Assembly (NCBI GenBank): GCA_009837395.1
Contig: VXTP01000043.1
Coordinates: 124,001 to 188,000, forward strand
Length of the DNA: 64,000 nucleotides
Direction of reading: 5' to 3'
Origin: Gemmatimonadota bacterium
Lineage (GTDB): Bacteria > JAAXHH01
Both the position numbers and the translations under genes were made by a program. Each line of letters starts with the position of its first letter. Within the stretch, counting starts at the first letter, position 1. A model generated the notes under the pieces. The model did not search any database. It worked only from the letters and a program-made list of their open reading frames with translations, and was not told where the DNA came from. This document shows, one piece after another, positions 1-7,670 of this stretch.

Positions 1-785
1 ACGAGGGCCCGCGGCAGATTCCGTCCGGGCTGCCTTACTTCGCCGGCGACGAAGGTGACCTCCTCCCAGCCGGCAAAGGCCCAGGACACGGCGATCAGGG
101 CGACGCCGAAGGCGACCACCAGCTGCCCGAAGTCGATCCCCTGTGCGTTGATTCGAAAGTCGATCGGCTGATCGGACCCTGTCCAAAGCCCGAACAGGAT
201 GAACAACCCTAGTGCGGCGACCTTGATCACCAAGGAAACGTTTGTGATGTACTTGCTGAAGGTTACGCCGCGGTAGTTCACCACCGTGAGCAGGAGGACG
301 AGGAAGAGCGCGGTGAGGTGCCCGGCGGAAAGGGCGTACGGAAAAGTCCACCCGGGCAGGGAGATTTCGGTTTCGAAGAATACGTTGTTCATCCCGATCG
401 CGGGGAAGAAGTAACCCGCGTATTCGGCGAATCCAACGCCGAGGGCGGCGATGATGCCGGTCAGGTACATGGTGAAAGATACCCAGCCGAACAGGAACCC
501 GCAGAACGGGCCGTAGGCTTCCCGGAGGTAGACGTACTGGCCGCCTGCACGGGGCATGGCGGCGCCGAGTTCACCATAGGCCAGCGCGCCGGCGAGGGCG
601 TGCAGGCCGCCGAACAGCCAGGCCAGGAGAATGAGCGACGCGGACGGTATGCCCCTGGCGATCAGGCCGGTCGTGAGGAAGATCCCCGATCCGATCACGA
701 TGCCGATGATAATCATCGTCGTGTCGAAAAGGCCAAGCTGGCGGATCAGGCCAGTCTTTTCTTTTTGCTCGCTCGGATTTGCCAT
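1..785 (-). CDS. APC-superfamily amino acid permease (3' part off window)
   Basis: Reading the minus strand from an ATG at 785 gives an uninterrupted frame of about 261 codons to the window edge, so the C-terminal half is missing. The protein begins with a short hydrophilic tail, then has successive hydrophobic helices. Residues 32-36 read GSGIF inside the first membrane segment, the hallmark of APC-family amino acid transporters, and the following helices carry the small-residue-rich pattern of this family (GGQYVYLREAYGP near residue 80). It probably exchanges or imports amino acids across the inner membrane. The substrate cannot be read from sequence. It is divergent from the oxygenase gene at 1058. 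Confidence 0.88.
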   Translation of the reverse strand, partial: MANPSEQKEKTGLIRQLGLFDTTMIIIGIVIGSGIFLTTGLIARGIPSASLILLAWLFGGLHALAGALAYGELGAAMPRAGGQYVYLREAYGPFCGFLFGWVSFTMYLTGIIAALGVGFAEYAGYFFPAIGMNNVFFETEISLPGWTFPYALSAGHLTALFLVLLLTVVNYRGVTFSKYITNVSLVIKVAALGLFILFGLWTGSDQPIDFRINAQGIDFGQLVVAFGVALIAVSWAFAGWEEVTFVAGEVRQPGRNLPRAL

Positions 786-950
786 ATATTGAGGGTAGAA
801 GTCGTTCCGCCGGACAGCCGCAACCGGCAGGTGCGGTAACCGCCGTATCCAACTGGTGCGGTGGCGACTGGCGCGGGCATAGAGAAGTCGAAAACGAACG
901 TCCATTTTACCGGAACGGCCCGCCGAAGTCAAGGCGGGACTGGGCAGATT

Positions 951-990
951 CAGGTACGATCAGGCACGACCAGGCACGACCAGGCACAGG
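951..990. repeat. Four-copy 10-bp tandem repeat
   Basis: Four head-to-tail copies of a 10-bp unit (CAGGCACGAC and variants) lie in the 272-bp divergent spacer between the permease and the oxygenase gene. A permissive upstream ATG would put this region in frame with the oxygenase, but the low-complexity residues it would encode and the good ribosome site further down argue that it is non-coding. Confidence 0.7.
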
Positions 991-1057
991 CGGACGCAAC
1001 CGGGCATACCGGGCCGGGTCAGGCGGACCGCAGGCCAATCGGAAAGGGAACCCCGAA

Positions 1058-1858
1058 GTGAACGATTCGGCGCTGGACCTCATCGACACGACGACTTACC
1101 CCATTCACCAGCCCGGATCGTCCGCGTACCGCACCCTGGTCGCCAGGTGCAGGAACGACCTGGCGGCGCAGAGTGCCTGTCTGCTGCCCGGCTTCGTCAC
1201 GGAGGAAGCGCGGGTTCGCATGGTGGCGGAGGTGGACCGCGCCGCTCCGGACGCCTTTCCGTGCCGAAAACCCCATAACGTCTACCTGGAAGAACACGAC
1301 GACGCCTTTCCGCCCGACCACCCGCGGCGGAGGCCCCAGGCCACGGAGCTGGATTCGGTCGCCTTCGACCAGTTCCGCCCCTCCGACGACCTGCCCCGGC
1401 TGTACGCCTGGGATCCGCTTCTGTCCTTTGTCGCCGATGTACTCGACAAGGAACACTACTACCGGATGGCGGACCCGATGGCCGCGCTGACCGTAAACGT
1501 GATGCGAGAAGGCCAGAATCACGGCTGGCACTTCGACGAATCCGAGGCGACGACCACGCTCATGCTTCAGGCGCCCGAAGCGGGCGGTGTTTTCGAGTAC
1601 GCCCCGGACGTACGTCCCGCGGACGGAGACGGCTACGAGATCGTGGACCAGGTGCTGCGTGGCAGCTACCCCGACATTCGAACGCTCGCGGTGGAACCCG
1701 GTACGCTCATCCTCTTCGTCGGCTACCGGTCCATGCACCGGGTGACTCCCGTCGAGGGTCCGGTAACCCGGTACGTCGCCGCGTTCTGCTACAAGGACCG
1801 GCCCAATGTCCGCAACAGCCGGGAGGTACAGAAACTGTTCTACGGGCGAACAGCCTGA
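1058..1858 (+). CDS. Fe(II)/2-oxoglutarate-dependent oxygenase-like protein
   Basis: The 266-residue protein has the facial triad of the Fe(II)/2OG oxygenase fold: H158-x-D160 in GWHFDES and distal H227 in the MHRVTPVEG segment, followed by R238, the likely 2-oxoglutarate carboxylate anchor. Enzymes of this fold hydroxylate or otherwise oxidise small molecules or amino acids. The substrate here is unknown. I choose the GTG at 1058, preceded by a GGAAAGGG ribosome site. An upstream in-frame ATG at 779 would add about 93 low-complexity residues. The gene ends 13 bp before the flavin oxidoreductase gene and is probably co-transcribed with it and with the membrane polyferredoxin. Confidence 0.8.
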   Translation: MNDSALDLIDTTTYPIHQPGSSAYRTLVARCRNDLAAQSACLLPGFVTEEARVRMVAEVDRAAPDAFPCRKPHNVYLEEHDDAFPPDHPRRRPQATELDSVAFDQFRPSDDLPRLYAWDPLLSFVADVLDKEHYYRMADPMAALTVNVMREGQNHGWHFDESEATTTLMLQAPEAGGVFEYAPDVRPADGDGYEIVDQVLRGSYPDIRTLAVEPGTLILFVGYRSMHRVTPVEGPVTRYVAAFCYKDRPNVRNSREVQKLFYGRTA

Positions 1859-1871
1859 CGGAGGTGGACCA

Positions 1872-3146
1872 TTGCACACCGTGATCGTTGGAAACGGCGT
1901 AACCGGCGTTACGGCCGCCACGCGGCTCAGGCAGCTTCAGCCGGACTGGAAGATCTCGCTGGTATCGGGTGAATCGGCCTTCCACTACTCCCGCCCCGCC
2001 CTCATGTACATCTTCATGGGGCACATGACCTACGAGGCGACGAAACCCTTCGAGGACCGTTTCTGGCGCGACCAGCGCCTGGACCTGGTCAGGGACTGGG
2101 TCACCGGCATCGATATCGAGGACAAGCAGCTGGTGTTGCACCGGAACGGGCGGCTGCCCTATGACCGGCTGCTGATCGCCACCGGCGCCAAGTCGAACAA
2201 GTTCGGCTGGCCGGGGCAGGACCTCGAGGGCGTTCAGGGCCTGTACAACCTGAAAGACCTGCGCCAACTGTACAAGAACGCGGAGCGGACCCGTCACGCG
2301 GTCATCGTCGGCGGCGGGCTGATCGGCATCGAACTGGCCGAGATGCTCCATTCGAGGCACATCCACGTCACCTTTCTCATCCGCGAGCCGTCCTACTGGT
2401 GCAATGTCCTGCCCATGGAGGAGTCGGGCATGATCAACCGGTTGATCGAGGAGCAGGGCATCGGCCTGATCCGGGAGACCAACCTGAAGGAGATCGTGGA
2501 CGACGGCTCGGGCAGGGTCGAAGCGGTCGTCACCGAGTTCGACGACCGGATCGAATGCCAGTTCGTCGGCCTGACGCCCGGCGTTTCGCCCAATACGGAC
2601 CTGGTCAAGTCGACCCCCATCGAAACCGGCCGGGGCGTCCTGGTCGACCATTCCTTCCGCACGAACATCCCCGACATCTACGCCGCGGGAGACTGCGCGG
2701 AAATCGTCAGCCGGAACGGGGGCCGCAACCTGATCCAACAGGTCTGGTATACGGGCAAGAAACAGGGCAAGGCCGCCGGTGAAGTGCTGGCCGGGGAGGA
2801 TACGGCATACGATCCGGGGATCTGGTTCAATTCGGCCAAGTTCTTCGACCTGGAATACCAGACCTACGGCATGATCCTGAGTACCCCCCAGCCCGGCGAG
2901 CAGCACCTGTACTGGGAACATCCCTCCCACCGCCACGCCGTCCGCGTCGTCGGCGCAGACGGGTGTATCAAGGCCTTCAATTTCATGGGAATACGCGCCC
3001 GCCACGAGGTGTGCGAACGCTGGATCGCCGAACGGCGCACCGTGGAGTACGTCCTGGACCACCTGGAAGAAGCCAACTTCGATCCGGAATTTTTCGTCCG
3101 CCACGAGACGGAAATCGTTCGCTCGTTAAAGGAGCAACTCGCATGA
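1872..3146 (+). CDS. FAD/NAD(P)-dependent pyridine nucleotide-disulfide-type oxidoreductase
   Basis: The 424-residue flavoprotein has an FAD dinucleotide-binding motif at residues 7-12 (GNGVTG), the ATG motif near 104, a second Rossmann motif for NAD(P) at 147-152 (GGGLIG), and the second FAD signature YAAGDCAE near 270-277. This resembles nitrite-reductase/rubredoxin-reductase-type flavoproteins that pass NAD(P)H electrons to a protein partner. The chosen start is a TTG at 1872 with GGAGG seven bases upstream; earlier in-frame codons overlap the oxygenase gene. Its stop overlaps the start of the membrane polyferredoxin gene (ATGA), so the two are translationally coupled. The natural partner is therefore likely the polyferredoxin or the oxygenase. 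Confidence 0.87.
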   Translation: MHTVIVGNGVTGVTAATRLRQLQPDWKISLVSGESAFHYSRPALMYIFMGHMTYEATKPFEDRFWRDQRLDLVRDWVTGIDIEDKQLVLHRNGRLPYDRLLIATGAKSNKFGWPGQDLEGVQGLYNLKDLRQLYKNAERTRHAVIVGGGLIGIELAEMLHSRHIHVTFLIREPSYWCNVLPMEESGMINRLIEEQGIGLIRETNLKEIVDDGSGRVEAVVTEFDDRIECQFVGLTPGVSPNTDLVKSTPIETGRGVLVDHSFRTNIPDIYAAGDCAEIVSRNGGRNLIQQVWYTGKKQGKAAGEVLAGEDTAYDPGIWFNSAKFFDLEYQTYGMILSTPQPGEQHLYWEHPSHRHAVRVVGADGCIKAFNFMGIRARHEVCERWIAERRTVEYVLDHLEEANFDPEFFVRHETEIVRSLKEQLA

Positions 3147-4600
3147 GCACACCGCCCGCTGGAACGACGTTGATCGACCCGGAGACCATCGCGTACTTTT
3201 ACGACGAAGAGGCCGACGGATTCGGTGAACCAGCCTCCGCGGCCGAAGCGCCCAGGAACCCGGGCCTGATGGTCTCCGCCGGCGTGATCGGACTGGGTTT
3301 CCTCGCCCTCGCCGTCTCCCTGCTCGGCAGTATGCCCCTCGCCGGCGCCTGGACGCCCTTCCTGCTCTCCTTCGGCCTGTTGACGGCCGGTACGATCGGT
3401 TACGCCTGGTTCGCCTACAAGGACACCGTGCCCGGCATCAAGCACGACGGCATCATGTTCGGAAACACCACGCACCGCGGCGCGATCGCCTGGGCGCTGG
3501 GCATCGCGCTCACCGGATTCTACGTCGTGCTGTACTGGTGGCCCGAATACCTGGCGCGCGCCATCGCGCTCGTCGAGCCGTTGTCACAGGCCCTGGCGGG
3601 ACAGCCGGCGAACCAGTGGTTTCTCTACGGGTTTCTCTACACCATGGCCGTGGTGCTCTTCGGTTTCCGCATGTTCATGCGGTACCGCCACAACCGCTAC
3701 CACATCATCCGGACCATTTCGGTCATGTTCTTTCAACTGGTGCTGGCCTTTATCCTGCCCCATTTACTCCGCGCCCTGAACGAACCGGAGTTCTATTTCA
3801 GCTATTTCTGGCCGCTGAAGTACGACTACCTGTTCCCCGGCACGGTGGATTACCTCGTAAACAGTCCGGGCGCCCTGGGCTCTTTCATGGTGTTCTGGGG
3901 CGCGGTCTGCTCCTTCATCGCCACGCCCGTGCTGACCTATTACTACGGCAAGCGGTGGTACTGTTCATGGGTATGCGGATGCGGCGGACTCGCCGAGACC
4001 CTCGGCGATCCCTGGCGGCACCTGACGCCCAAGTCGACCGTGTCGTGGAAGATCGAACGGGCGATCATCTACGCCGTGCTTCTGCTGATCATCCTGACGA
4101 CGGCCGTGCTCTGGGTGAGCAGCACGTCCGAAGGCGCGCTGAGCAGCATTTCCGCCCCGCTGCAGCAATGGTATGGATTTTACATCGGCGCCGTCTTCGC
4201 GGGCGTCATCGGCGTGGGGTTCTATCCGGTCCTTGGAAACCGGGTCTGGTGCCGTTTCGGCTGCCCGATGGCCGCGGTGCTCGGTATCATCCAGCGGTTC
4301 TTCTCCCGCTTCCGTATCACGACCAACGGCGGCCAGTGCATGTCCTGCGGCAACTGCACCACCTATTGCGAAATGGGCATCGACGTGCGGGCCTACGCCG
4401 AACGCGGAGAGAACATCGTCCGGTCTTCCTGCGTGGGATGCGGGGTCTGTTCGGCCGTGTGTCCCCGCGGCGTGCTCAAGCTCGAGAACGGCCCGTCCCA
4501 CGGTGACCGGTACCCCGGGTCCGACAAACCGCTGGGGGCTCTTTCGACGGCCGTCAGCAAGGGCGCACGGGTGTACGGCGACCGCGACGGGTATGTCTGA
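3143..4600 (+). CDS. Membrane-bound 4Fe-4S polyferredoxin (NapH/CcoG/NosR-like)
   Basis: The 485-residue protein has about eight predicted membrane helices in the first 385 residues. Cysteine motifs lie in the loops: YCSWVCGCGG near 273 and WCRFGCPM near 370, the paired CxxxC(P) signature of the NapH/NosR/CcoG family. A C-terminal ferredoxin-like domain follows, with CxxCxxC motifs near 399 (CMSCGNC) and 430 (CVGCGVC), each followed by a distal Cys. It probably carries electrons between the quinone pool or the flavoprotein and an acceptor at the membrane. The ATG overlaps the flavoprotein stop. The family fits well, but the physiological acceptor is not visible. Confidence 0.85.
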   Translation: MSTPPAGTTLIDPETIAYFYDEEADGFGEPASAAEAPRNPGLMVSAGVIGLGFLALAVSLLGSMPLAGAWTPFLLSFGLLTAGTIGYAWFAYKDTVPGIKHDGIMFGNTTHRGAIAWALGIALTGFYVVLYWWPEYLARAIALVEPLSQALAGQPANQWFLYGFLYTMAVVLFGFRMFMRYRHNRYHIIRTISVMFFQLVLAFILPHLLRALNEPEFYFSYFWPLKYDYLFPGTVDYLVNSPGALGSFMVFWGAVCSFIATPVLTYYYGKRWYCSWVCGCGGLAETLGDPWRHLTPKSTVSWKIERAIIYAVLLLIILTTAVLWVSSTSEGALSSISAPLQQWYGFYIGAVFAGVIGVGFYPVLGNRVWCRFGCPMAAVLGIIQRFFSRFRITTNGGQCMSCGNCTTYCEMGIDVRAYAERGENIVRSSCVGCGVCSAVCPRGVLKLENGPSHGDRYPGSDKPLGALSTAVSKGARVYGDRDGYV

Positions 4601-4628
4601 GCCGGAGCACCCGACGACCGTCCAGACC

Positions 4629-5534
4629 TCACCTCACCAGGAAGATCACCACCGCGACCGTGACGATGCTGCAGACGGTTGAGAGGAACACGGCGTTGGC
4701 CGCGAAGTCCTCCCTGCTGCCGAATTCCAGGGCGATCAGCACGGTGTTGATCGCGGTGGGATAACTGGTGGACACGATCAGGATCGGTGCGATCCGGGGA
4801 TCGATGTCCAGCAGGAGCACGAGTCCGTAGCCGATCAGGGGGGAAATCACCAGGCGGCATACCAGGGAGGCCAGGCTGGCCTGCCACGCCTGCGTGATGC
4901 GGGTCCTGGCCAGCTGCATGCCCAGGGTGACCAGGGCCATGGGAACGAGTGCCTCGGCCAGGTACTCGATGGGAAGCCAGACGAAGCCGGGGAGTTGCAG
5001 GCCGAAGTTCCGGATGGCGAAGGCCAGGATCAGCGCGTATACGAAGGGCATCTTGAAGGACTGCAGGAACGCCCTCCGGGCTGAAATGCGGCCGACCGAG
5101 ACGAAGAACAGCCCCAGGGTGAACACGAGAAAGTTCTGGACGGCCAGGACGATGGACTGAACGGCCAGGCCCAGGGTGGGAAAGGCCAGTTCGCTGGCCG
5201 GAAAGCCGTAGTTGCCGCTGTTGTAGTACATGACCGAAAGGCTGAAGGCCTGCTTCATGTCCTTCCGGTACCGCATGACCAGGGAACCGGCCAGGCTCAG
5301 TACATAGAGCGCGACCAGCATGAGCAGGCAGAACACACTGGTGTCCCAGACGAAATCGGCGGAGAGTTCGGACTGGGTCAGGGATACGACGAGGGTCGCG
5401 GGCATGACCAGGTACAGCAGGACCCGCGTCAGGGCCTGCATATCGAAATGCCATTTCTTCTGAAACAGGTAGCCGAGGGAGATGAGGACGAAAATCGGGG
5501 CGATGATGTCGAGCAGGATGTTCAGGAATGGCAT
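4629..5534 (-). CDS. AEC-family (auxin efflux carrier-like) transporter
   Basis: This is a 301-residue, very hydrophobic protein with about ten predicted helices in two halves. The opening (FLNILLDIIAPIFVLISLGY) and the LVMPATLV segment near 42-49 are typical of bacterial AEC permeases, which export or import organic acids or similar anions. It is convergent with the polyferredoxin gene, with 28 bp between stops. It is preceded on the same strand by an SDR gene that ends 54 bp upstream, so the pair may be co-transcribed. The substrate is unknown. Confidence 0.85.
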   Translation of the reverse strand: MPFLNILLDIIAPIFVLISLGYLFQKKWHFDMQALTRVLLYLVMPATLVVSLTQSELSADFVWDTSVFCLLMLVALYVLSLAGSLVMRYRKDMKQAFSLSVMYYNSGNYGFPASELAFPTLGLAVQSIVLAVQNFLVFTLGLFFVSVGRISARRAFLQSFKMPFVYALILAFAIRNFGLQLPGFVWLPIEYLAEALVPMALVTLGMQLARTRITQAWQASLASLVCRLVISPLIGYGLVLLLDIDPRIAPILIVSTSYPTAINTVLIALEFGSREDFAANAVFLSTVCSIVTVAVVIFLVR

Positions 5535-5588
5535 CGGATCGCCGGGGATGGGATTCGGGTGGACTCGCGTGGGTGCGTTGTTCGGCGG

Positions 5589-6374
5589 TCAGCCGCCGAA
5601 GGGATCGAAGCGGCCGTCCGCCGCCGTCCACCCGCCGTCGACGAACATGACGGAACCGGTGGTATAGGAGCTGGCGTCCGAAGCCAGGTAGAGTACGGCC
5701 CCCGCGATTTCTTCCGGCCGGGCCCATCGCCGGAGCATCGTCTTGTCGGCATACGCGTCGTACCACTCCGGATGCTGCTTGATCTGGGCGGTCAGCGGCG
5801 TGTCCACCACGCCCGGGGCTATGGCGTTGGCCCGCACGCCCCGGTCGGCGAGTTCGGCCGCCAGCGCGCGGATCATGAGCACCACGCCGGACTTCGTCGC
5901 GGCGTAGACGCCCTGGCCGGGCTCTACGACCTGTGACCGGATACTCGAGAAGACGATGATACTGCCCCCGCTGTGCTCGGACATGGACCGGGCGACTTCC
6001 CGCACCAGGCGGAAGGTGCCCTTCAGGTTGAGGTCGACGACCCGGTCGTACTCCTCGTCGGTGTACTCGAGGAGCGGTTTGCGAATGTTGACACCGGGTG
6101 TGCTGACGAGGACGTCCGGGGGCGCGATCCGGTCGAGCACGCGCTGAATTTGGCCCGTATCGCGCATGTCCAGCGATAACGCTTCGGCCGATCCGCCGTC
6201 CTTGCGGATCTCCTCCAGGACGGATTCCGCCGCCTCCTGCCGCACGTCCGCGCAGACCACGTGGGCGCCGAACTGGGCCAGGCACCGGGCCGAACTCCGG
6301 CCGATGCCGCTTCCGCCGCCTACGATCAGCGCGTTGCGGCCGGTCAGATCGAAGAGGCTTCTGTAGTCAGTCAT
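5589..6374 (-). CDS. Short-chain dehydrogenase/reductase
   Basis: This 261-residue classical SDR has the cofactor-binding GGGSGIG at residues 19-25, a catalytic Ser at 144/145 (VFSSIRS), and Y157-x-x-x-K161. The NNAG-type segment has degenerated to STPGVN. The C-terminal region (VDGGWTAADGRFDPFGG) is typical of polyol, sugar or 3-oxoacyl reductases. It probably interconverts an alcohol and a ketone with NAD(P)H. A well-formed minus-strand promoter lies at 6491-6519. Confidence 0.9.
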   Translation of the reverse strand: MTDYRSLFDLTGRNALIVGGGSGIGRSSARCLAQFGAHVVCADVRQEAAESVLEEIRKDGGSAEALSLDMRDTGQIQRVLDRIAPPDVLVSTPGVNIRKPLLEYTDEEYDRVVDLNLKGTFRLVREVARSMSEHSGGSIIVFSSIRSQVVEPGQGVYAATKSGVVLMIRALAAELADRGVRANAIAPGVVDTPLTAQIKQHPEWYDAYADKTMLRRWARPEEIAGAVLYLASDASSYTTGSVMFVDGGWTAADGRFDPFGG

Positions 6375-6490
6375 ACCGTGATCCGGATGATCGACGTCTA
6401 CGTCGTTGTTCGGTATAAGTCCTTGCGCGATTTACGTCCCTGCGACCGTCAATCCAGGTGGTAGCATTGGCTTTCTCCGGCCAGCCCACT

Positions 6491-6519
6491 ATCTTAGGAC
6501 GAGGGCTTGCCCCTGTCAA
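6491..6519 (-). promoter_or_regulatory. Sigma-70-type promoter for the SDR gene
   Basis: On the minus strand, TTGACA (6519-6514) is followed by a 17-bp spacer and TAAGAT (6496-6491). The sequence after the -35 box (CTTGACAGGGG) matches that of the promoter at 54430. The leader to the SDR start would be about 110 bases. Confidence 0.55.
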
Positions 6520-6653
6520 GATGTTCGGCCCGGAGACCCGACGGGCTTATCCGGGTCCGGGACGGACGAATCGGAGACCCGACGGGCGTTACCAGGCTCC
6601 GGACGAGCGTATCCGGGAACCGGGATGAGTTGCGTCGTGCGCGGGATCGATGT

Positions 6654-6693
6654 AATCGGCTTCACCAATAGGTAGTCGGCTTCACCGAAAGGT
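6654..6693. repeat. Two-copy 20-bp tandem repeat overlapping a ribosome site
   Basis: Two direct copies with a 20-bp period (core TCGGCTTCACCRAWAGGTAG) end five bases before the ATG at 6699. The second copy supplies the GAAAGG ribosome site. Confidence 0.6.
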
Positions 6694-6698
6694 AGTTA

Positions 6699-7589
6699 AT
6701 GACCGGTAAGATTCTCATCGTCGCGAATCCGACATCGGGCAGCGGACGCGGCATGAGATACGCGGAGCGGGTGCGGGACCTGTTGACCGCGAACCATGCG
6801 GCCGTCGAGATCCGCCCTACCTCGGCCCGGGGCGAGGCGGAGGCCTTCGCGGCGGACGCGGTGCACGAGGGGTATGCCTGCGTGGCCGCCTGCGGGGGCG
6901 ACGGTACCATCCACGAGGTGGTGAACGGGCTGGCCGGAACGGACGTCGCCCTCGGCATCCTGCCCTGCGGACGCGGCAACGATTTCGCCCGGGCGATGGA
7001 GATTCCGTCCGCGCCCGAGAAGGCCGCATCCGTCCTGCTGCAGGGCCATGTCCGTCCCTTCGACCTGGGCAAGGTGAACGACCGGTACTTCGCGACGGTG
7101 GTGACGCTGGGATTCGATTCGGAGGTAGCCAGGCTGGTGTACGAAGGACAGGTCCCTTTCAGGGGGACGGCGGCCTATCTGTGGGGCCTGGCGCGCATGC
7201 TGCGCGTCTATCGCGGCGTGTCATTGCGCATGACCGGAGACTTCGGCACCATCGACCAGACGGTCCTGCTCGCGGCCACCGGGAATACCAGCACGTACGG
7301 CGGCGGGATCAGGATCGCGCCGAACGCCGATCCGGCGGACGGAGTCCTCGACATCTGCCTTGTGCGCATGATGAACGCAAGCCGAATCCTGCGCGTATTT
7401 CCCCGGGTCTACTGGAGCGGGCACCTGACCCACCCCGACATATTCTCCTACAGGACGGGCAGCCTGAGCATGGAAACGGAGCGGCCGGTCGTGCTGTTCG
7501 CCGACGGCGAGCCCGTGGGTGAGACCCCGGCGGAGATCATCGCGGCACCCGGCGCGTTGCGGGTCGCCTGTCCGGATCCCGCGGCTTGA
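6699..7589 (+). CDS. Diacylglycerol/lipid kinase family protein (YegS/DgkB-like)
   Basis: The 296-residue protein has the catalytic-domain features of the DAGK/sphingosine-kinase family. NPTSGSGRG near residue 10 is the nucleotide-binding loop. GGDGTIHEVVNGL near 66-78 is the diagnostic motif, and GRGNDFARAM near 91 is the conserved G-x-x-N-D-F-A-R block. The C-terminal half is the usual beta-sandwich. It probably phosphorylates a lipid such as diacylglycerol using ATP at the membrane. The start ATG has GAAAGG upstream. The end is followed by a short tandem repeat. Confidence 0.9.
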   Translation: MTGKILIVANPTSGSGRGMRYAERVRDLLTANHAAVEIRPTSARGEAEAFAADAVHEGYACVAACGGDGTIHEVVNGLAGTDVALGILPCGRGNDFARAMEIPSAPEKAASVLLQGHVRPFDLGKVNDRYFATVVTLGFDSEVARLVYEGQVPFRGTAAYLWGLARMLRVYRGVSLRMTGDFGTIDQTVLLAATGNTSTYGGGIRIAPNADPADGVLDICLVRMMNASRILRVFPRVYWSGHLTHPDIFSYRTGSLSMETERPVVLFADGEPVGETPAEIIAAPGALRVACPDPAA

Positions 7590-7591
7590 AC

Positions 7592-7626
7592 GGTCCCAAG
7601 GGTCGTCCGGTCCCCAAGGGTCGTCC
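7592..7626. repeat. Two-copy 17/18-bp tandem repeat after the DAGK-like gene
   Basis: Two near-identical copies of GGTCC(C)CAAGGGTCGTCC begin three bases past the stop codon of the lipid kinase-like gene, with a degenerate third half-copy downstream. It lies in the convergent spacer before the oligopeptide-binding protein gene. Confidence 0.6.
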
Positions 7627-7670
7627 GGACCCCTGGGCCTGAACGGCATCGGCAGGGAATCCCTCTGAAG

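Larger units (their letters stand above)
6375..6698. other. 324-bp spacer between SDR and DAGK-like genes, no gene seen
   Basis: I see no plausible gene here. It holds a minus-strand promoter for the SDR (6491-6519), an imperfect two-copy repeat with a 41-bp period (CGGAGACCCGACGGGC at 6531 and at 6572), and a second two-copy repeat of 20 bp (6654-6693) that abuts the ribosome site of the next gene. Confidence 0.6.

Noticed and set aside
779-1057. N-terminal extension of the 2OG oxygenase from an upstream ATG
   Set aside because: The extra residues are low-complexity and cross a tandem repeat, while the GTG at 1058 has a good ribosome site and gives a normal-length domain.
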